A stretch of DNA of 64,000 bases. Origin: CAVUMR01 sp963742715. Lineage in GTDB: Bacteria; Actinomycetota; Actinomycetes; Mycobacteriales; Micromonosporaceae. Positions 59,714-64,000 of the stretch are shown in pieces. The notes under the pieces are model-generated. The model made no database searches. It saw nothing but the letters and a program-made list of their open reading frames with translations, and was not told the DNA's origin. The position numbers and the translations under genes are program-made. The stretch spans positions 1-64,000 of the forward strand of contig CAVUMR010000001.1 of NCBI GenBank assembly GCA_963742715.1. The letters run 5' to 3'. Position 1 is the first letter of the stretch. Every line of letters begins with the position of its first letter.

Positions 59714-60964
59714 TCAGCCGAGCGCGCTGCCGGCCACCCACTGGCTCCAGCTGAGCGTCCAGTCGCCGAGCCCGTCCTGCGGGTCGAGTCGCCGCGGCGT
59801 GTTCAGCACGTCCACCACGTCACCGGGGCCGAAGTTGTTGTAGAACCAGACCGCGTCGTCCGGGTCGACGTTGAGGCACCCGTGCGAGTCGTTGGACACG
59901 CCGTGCTTCGGGATGTTCCAGTCGGCCCAGTGCACGTACTCACCGGCGCCGGAGATCCGTACCGCGTACTTGATCTTCTCGTCGTAGTACCACGGCGAGT
60001 CCTTCGGGATTCCGTAGCTGCCGGCCCACATCCGTACCAGCGGGCTCTTGTCGAGTACCACGTGCGGGCCACTGCGGGTCCAGAAGTCGATCGTCTCGCC
60101 GTGCATGCCGGTGGTCGTACCGCCCCTCCCGGCGCTGAACGGGATCTGCCGGACCATCTTGCCGTTGGCGTACACCTTCATCTGCAGGCTGGCGTCGTTC
60201 GCCACCGCGACGAGCGAGTCGCCGATGGTGAACGAGGCGGACCGGTCCTCCTGGCCGTAGAGGCCGCCGCCGAAGTGCACGCCGTACACCTTCGCGGAGA
60301 CGGAGACCTTGGTGTGTGCCGGCCAGTAGTGACCGGCCGCGGTCTGCGGGCGCCAGTGCACGTCCTGGTCGCCGAACCAGTGCCACCGGCCGGTGATCGG
60401 CGGGTTCGTGGTGACCACGAGCGAGCGCTCGGCGGTCGCCTTGTCCTTGATCGGCTCGTCGAAGTGCACCACGACCGGCTGGCCCACCCCGTAGGTGGAG
60501 CCGTTGGCCCACTTCAGGTACGGCAGGGTCAGGTTGCCCGGCTTCACCGTGGTGAACCGGCTGGCCGCCGTGGTCTTCTTGCCCTCGGTGTTCACCGCGA
60601 CAGCGCTGACCGAGTACGCCTTGTTGTAGCCGAGCGGCTCGGCGGACGTCCACTTGGTCTTGTCCGGCGACACCGCGCCGCGCACCTGGTGGCCGGCCGA
60701 GTTGGTCACGACCACCGACTCGAGCAGGCCGTTGGCGGCGGTGACCGAAACCGGATTGGCCACGGACACATTGGCCGCACCGGTGGCCGGCGTGATGGCC
60801 ACGGTCGCCGCCGCGGCGGCTGGCTCCGGAGCGCCACCGCCTTCGCCGCCACTGGAATTGCCGCCGCCCTTGCCGGCGGAACAACCCGCCAGCGCTACCA
60901 CCGCGACCGCGCTGAGCAGCGGCAGGGCACCGCTACGTCTCATGCGCCCCGTCACTCCCGGCAT
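59714..60964 (-). CDS. L,D-transpeptidase lipoprotein
   Basis: The 416-residue protein forms 3-3 cross-links in peptidoglycan. It has a lipoprotein signal (lipobox LAGC, Cys28), a Gly/Ser/Ala tether, two Ig-like domains (about residues 55-250), and the YkuD domain with catalytic HGVSNDSHGCLNV (Cys about residue 374). The layout matches LdtMt2-like enzymes of actinobacteria. GGAGG is six bases before the start at 60964, which favours it over the internal ATG at 60943. Confidence 0.93.
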   Translation of the reverse strand: MPGVTGRMRRSGALPLLSAVAVVALAGCSAGKGGGNSSGGEGGGAPEPAAAAATVAITPATGAANVSVANPVSVTAANGLLESVVVTNSAGHQVRGAVSPDKTKWTSAEPLGYNKAYSVSAVAVNTEGKKTTAASRFTTVKPGNLTLPYLKWANGSTYGVGQPVVVHFDEPIKDKATAERSLVVTTNPPITGRWHWFGDQDVHWRPQTAAGHYWPAHTKVSVSAKVYGVHFGGGLYGQEDRSASFTIGDSLVAVANDASLQMKVYANGKMVRQIPFSAGRGGTTTGMHGETIDFWTRSGPHVVLDKSPLVRMWAGSYGIPKDSPWYYDEKIKYAVRISGAGEYVHWADWNIPKHGVSNDSHGCLNVDPDDAVWFYNNFGPGDVVDVLNTPRRLDPQDGLGDWTLSWSQWVAGSALG

Positions 60965-61222
60965 CCAGATCCTCCCCCTGGGTCATCAGCCGAAACGGCC
61001 CCCGCAGTGTGTCGCCAGACCTGCGGCCCGGCAACCCCCACGCGTACCCGTCGGCACACCCACCCAGATAGACGCGGCCGCATGCCGATCGGTTGCCCGA
61101 TTGACCATGACGTCGGCCACCGTCAGCCCTGGCTTGTGGCATTGCCGCAGGTCAGGAGCGCAGCACAACGCCTGGCCGGCAGGCGGGTCGCCCGGTGGAC
61201 GGGCCCGTGGCCGGGGAGTTGG

Positions 61223-61750
61223 TCAGCGGTTGACGGAAGGATCTATGGAGGGGTCAGCAAGGTACACAGTGTCGAAGGCGGTATCGAAATCCGTGTCGAC
61301 GATCGTCCGGTCGACCTGACCGTCCTGGTCCAGGTCCTGCTGGACGAAGTCGTCCTGCTCATCGTAGTTGCGGTCGGCGATCAAGGTCTCCGCGGTACCG
61401 TCGCCGTCCTGGTCGAGCAGCCGCCGGTCGAAGTACCCGTCCTGGTTGGTGTCGACCCCGACCTCGTCGATCCGACCGTCCGCGTTCTGGTCGGCCACCT
61501 CGGCGTCCTGCCAGCCGTCTCCGCTGTTGTCCGCGGTGTGCTGCTCGAACCGGCCGTCGAAGTTGTTGTCGTACTCGGCGGAGTCGATCAACCCGTCCCG
61601 GTTCTCGTCATGGCCGACGAAGTCGGTCACGCCGTCCCGGTTCATGTCGGCGTACACGTCCACGCTGCCATCGGCGTTCTCGTGCACGGTGTGCGCGTCG
61701 AACGTGCCGTCGCCGTCCACATCTACGTTGGTGTCGTATCCCTCGGTCAT
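61223..61750 (-). CDS. Acidic calcium-type DxDxDG repeat protein
   Basis: The 175-residue protein is a chain of about ten D-x-[DN]-x-[DN]-G motifs (VDVDGDGTFDA, DMNRDGVTDF, DENRDGLIDS, DTNQDGYFDR, DQDGDGTAE), similar to thrombospondin type 3 or dockerin-like calcium loops. There is no signal peptide, unlike most such proteins, so it may be cytoplasmic or leave by another route. Calcium binding is inferred from pattern only. Internal repeats are diverged at DNA level. Confidence 0.75.
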   Translation of the reverse strand: MTEGYDTNVDVDGDGTFDAHTVHENADGSVDVYADMNRDGVTDFVGHDENRDGLIDSAEYDNNFDGRFEQHTADNSGDGWQDAEVADQNADGRIDEVGVDTNQDGYFDRRLLDQDGDGTAETLIADRNYDEQDDFVQQDLDQDGQVDRTIVDTDFDTAFDTVYLADPSIDPSVNR

Positions 61751-61866
61751 CGCGGGTCGTCCCTTCCGGCTCTGGTCATGCCGTGAGGGTATGCAGGACG
61801 ACCGCGGGAACTGCTCCCCCGTCCGTGCCAGTCAGGGCCGGTCGGGCGTGCCCGGCAGGCGGTGGA

Positions 61867-62124
61867 TCAGCACGACCCGCCGCGGGCCGGCACCGTCACC
61901 AGATTGAGGTACTCACCGATCCGGTCGAGCAGATGCTCGGCCTCCGCGACGAGGTCCTGACCGGCCCAGCCGGGTCGACCGGCCTTGTCCCGCAGCACCA
62001 GGCAGTCCCGCCGGAGCTGCGCCGAATACGAGTGCTCCGCACCGCACGGCAGCAGGTCGGCAATGTCCGACACCCGCCGCATCGTTTCGGTCAGATCATG
62101 TGAGGGGTTCACCGTGTACGTCAT
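61867..62124 (-). CDS. Small hypothetical helical protein
   Basis: The 85-residue frame is charged and helical (LTETMRRVSDIADLL, DLVAEAEHLLDRIGEYL) with three cysteines, one at the C-terminus (GGSC). GGGAGG lies ten bases before ATG 62124. I do not recognise the family. Codon bias supports coding. Confidence 0.55.
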   Translation of the reverse strand: MTYTVNPSHDLTETMRRVSDIADLLPCGAEHSYSAQLRRDCLVLRDKAGRPGWAGQDLVAEAEHLLDRIGEYLNLVTVPARGGSC

Positions 62125-62213
62125 GGTCTGCCCGCCTCCCAGCCGTCAGTATTCCGCGACGCGTCGCGCCCGCGCGGCGGTTTCATCAGACCCGGGAGAG
62201 AATCTCGCCGCCG

Positions 62214-62435
62214 TCAGGCGACCGGGCTGCCGGAGTGCGCGACCATCGAGCGCAGTGACTGGTCTGCCCACCGGCGCGGCTCGCACGGCCAGGGCTGCCC
62301 GCACCCCGCGCAGCGCGGCGGGCCGGCCATTTCGACGTCCTGCTGGTGATCGTCCCGGGTCTGCTTGGCGAGCCGGACGGTCAACTGCAACCGGAGTGCG
62401 TCGACTGAATGCGGTTGGTGGGCTGCTGCGCCCAT
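62214..62435 (-). CDS. Small hypothetical protein with a CxxCGxxWPC motif
   Basis: The 73-residue protein has RCAGCGQPWPCE near residue 45, a probable metal-binding knuckle seen in small actinobacterial proteins, after a helical stretch (VDALRLQLTVRLAKQTRDDH). GGAGGG seven bases before ATG 62435 fixes the start. Function is unknown. Confidence 0.6.
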   Translation of the reverse strand: MGAAAHQPHSVDALRLQLTVRLAKQTRDDHQQDVEMAGPPRCAGCGQPWPCEPRRWADQSLRSMVAHSGSPVA

Positions 62436-62614
62436 CGATGGTCCCTCCATGCCCGGGTGTACGAATCCGGGACAGTCGTGGCGTTGTTCGGGTGGTCCTC
62501 CATGCACCGACCATCCAGACGGCTCGGATGTTCCCGGCTGACGGCAATCAGGGACGTGACCTGGCTTACGTCCTGGCCGGCCCGCCCAGCCCGCCGCTGG
62601 TCGGCGGGGCGGAA

Positions 62615-63097
62615 TCAGGCGAGCAGGCGACCTTCGGAACCGGCGGCGGAGCCGTCGGCGGCACGGAACGCCTGCAGCCCTTCCAGCAGCGCGGCGCGGC
62701 TGCCGATGGGCATCCGGGCCAGTACCGCGGCGATGTCCGCCTGCCGGCGCTGCCGCAGGTCGCGGAGCAACCGGCGACCGGTCGGACTCAGGCGCAACCG
62801 GACAACCCGGCGGTCCTGCTCGCTCACGTCCCGCAGGAGGAGTCCGGCCGCTTCCAGCCGGTCACACAGCCGGCTCGCCGAGGAGGGGATAGCGTCCAGC
62901 TCGTCGGCCAGCCCGTTGAGGTTGAGCTCGCCGTGCCGGTCCACCACGAAAAGGGCCCGCAACTGTACCGACGAAACCCGTGTTCCGGACATCTCGGTCG
63001 ACCGGTCCCAGACGCTGACCAGGGATTCAGCGGCAGCCTCCACCGCGGCCGCAACGTCGGCCGGTACTTTCGAAGACTGCCGGTCCACCGTGTCCAT
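62615..63097 (-). CDS. MarR-family transcriptional regulator
   Basis: The 160-residue regulator has the MarR winged helix: VSSVQLRALFVVDRHGELNL, the recognition helix in LADELDAIPSSASRLCDRLE, and the wing VSEQDRRVVRLRLSPTG. It starts 71 bases from the divergent phosphatase gene, its most likely target. The frame continues upstream of ATG 63097, but only as antisense to the phosphatase gene. Confidence 0.88.
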   Translation of the reverse strand: MDTVDRQSSKVPADVAAAVEAAAESLVSVWDRSTEMSGTRVSSVQLRALFVVDRHGELNLNGLADELDAIPSSASRLCDRLEAAGLLLRDVSEQDRRVVRLRLSPTGRRLLRDLRQRRQADIAAVLARMPIGSRAALLEGLQAFRAADGSAAGSEGRLLA

Positions 63098-63167
63098 ACT
63101 GTGCCACACCGGCGCTACCCGAAACATCCTTCCGGTCCCTGCCGTACAACCGTTGCGAGGAGCCCTC

Positions 63168-64000
63168 GTGTCCCATCGGGTGCACCTGATCGAGCAGAGC
63201 CTGCGCGCCGGTCCGCCGCACCGGCTGGTCGAGATCCTGGCCCGGCAGCTGGACGAGCACCTGGGCGCGTCCGACACCGACCTGCTGATGGTCGACTACC
63301 GGCTGGTACGACTCACCGGGGTGCTGTCCGGCGACCCGTCGGTACCGGTGGCCGGCACCTGCGCCGGCCGTACCTTCGCCAGCCAGGAACCGCAGGTGGA
63401 GCACGGCAGCCGGGTGTACGTACCGGCGACGAACCGGGGCGAGCGGCAGGGCGTACTGGTGACCACCCTGCCGGAGCGGCCGACCCCGGAGGTACTGGCC
63501 GAGCTCGTCGACCTCGGCGCCGCGCTGGCGCACGCGCTACAGGTGGCCGAGCGGGAGACCGACCGGTACCAGCCGACCCGGCGCCGGTCCCGACTCACCC
63601 TGGCCGCCGAGATGCAGTGGGAGCTGCTGCCCGGCCGGTCCTGCAACGAGCCGGGCTTCGAGCTCGCCGGGCAGCTCGAGCCGGCGTACGCGGTGTGCGG
63701 CGACAACTTCGACTGGGCCAGTGACCCCAGCAAGCTCACCCTGGCGGTCACCAACGGGATGGGCGACGGACTGCGCGCCTCGCTGCTGACCAGCCTGGCG
63801 GTGAACGCGATCCGCAACGCCCGCCGGTCCGGGGCCTCGCTCACCGAGCAGGCGAGCCTCGCCGACGAGGCCGTGTACGCCATGCACGGTGGCAAGACGT
63901 ACGTGGAGTCGTTGCTGCTGCAACTGGACATCGCGTCCGGTCAGGTGACCGCGGTGGACGCCGGATCTCCGTCGGTACTGCGGCTGCGGGACAGCGTCGT
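63168..64000 (+). CDS. PP2C/SpoIIE-type serine phosphatase, cut by the window end
   Basis: The frame is open from GTG 63168 (GAGGAG six bases upstream) to the window end, 277 codons. Residues 1-135 look like a sensor domain (LVEILARQLDEHLGASDTDLL, GTCAGRTFAS). From about 145 the SpoIIE phosphatase begins (RLTLAAEMQWELLPGRS, AYAVCGDNFDWA, TNGMGDGLRASLLTSLAV). Such phosphatases dephosphorylate anti-sigma antagonists. In DNFDW and NGMGDG, the motifs usually read GDxYD and DGMGHG, so metal binding may be altered. Confidence 0.85.
   Translation, partial: MSHRVHLIEQSLRAGPPHRLVEILARQLDEHLGASDTDLLMVDYRLVRLTGVLSGDPSVPVAGTCAGRTFASQEPQVEHGSRVYVPATNRGERQGVLVTTLPERPTPEVLAELVDLGAALAHALQVAERETDRYQPTRRRSRLTLAAEMQWELLPGRSCNEPGFELAGQLEPAYAVCGDNFDWASDPSKLTLAVTNGMGDGLRASLLTSLAVNAIRNARRSGASLTEQASLADEAVYAMHGGKTYVESLLLQLDIASGQVTAVDAGSPSVLRLRDSV

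Overview
The window is about 70% GC with strongly GC-rich third codon positions. Many genes start with GTG, and ATGA/GTGA overlaps are common. It also carries an Lsr2 nucleoid protein, a PucR regulator and a sugar ABC importer without its own ATPase. Together these point to a filamentous actinomycete, most likely Micromonosporales. The genus cannot be read from the sequence, and I saw no tRNA, rRNA, IS element or CRISPR array.

Region by region. (1) 1-10.7 kb is a mixed housekeeping and stress region: a zinc-ribbon protein with a phosphotransferase, a sugar-porter MFS protein, a DesK/NarL-type two-component pair divergent from a DoxX protein, a methyltransferase, a DGPF (YCII) protein with its ECF42-type sigma factor behind a matching promoter, a 2H phosphoesterase, a RibD-like reductase and a pentapeptide-DinB fusion. 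(2) 10.7-23.3 kb is a nearly complete aerobic purine-degradation operon on the minus strand, divergent from a PucR activator. It contains uraD, uraH, urate oxidase, the three xanthine dehydrogenase subunits, a guanine/8-oxoguanine-type deaminase, a citrate-lyase-like aldolase, allantoinase and allantoicase. The cistrons are almost continuously coupled, and two gaps are filled by repeat-derived mini-ORFs that preserve the coupling. The molybdenum subunit carries two compensating one-base indels. (3) 23.6-31.8 kb holds lsr2, a nucleotidyltransferase/CDP-alcohol phosphotransferase fusion, an SDR, an MFS transporter with an unusual C-terminal winged-helix-like tail, and a sugar ABC importer.

(4) 31.9-42.5 kb is the most unusual accessory region. 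A single-module type I PKS (KS-AT-KR-DH-ACP, no thioesterase) is preceded by a lantibiotic-dehydratase-like protein that has only the aminoacyl-transfer half. Upstream lies a three-gene set: a leaderless 18-cysteine double-psi-beta-barrel protein, a Tat-exported protein and a MauE-like redox membrane protein. (5) 43-51 kb has a class A beta-lactamase-like protein, an OmpR-type and a GAF/NarL-type two-component pair, and a DEAD-box helicase preceded by twin hairpins. (6) 51-57.3 kb has an SDR coupled to a QueA paralogue, a flavodoxin-like reductase, a MarR-acetyltransferase fusion with its probable operator, and a tmsA-tmsB pair for 10-methyl branched fatty acids. (7) 57.5-64 kb carries surface and envelope genes (secreted beta-propeller, L,D-transpeptidase lipoprotein, calcium-repeat protein), small hypothetical genes, a MarR regulator and the start of a PP2C/SpoIIE phosphatase that runs off the window.

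The strongest candidates for undescribed biology are the LanB-like/PKS pair with the neighbouring MauE/Tat/cysteine-rich DPBB set, and the repeat-derived mini-ORF chains in the purine operon.
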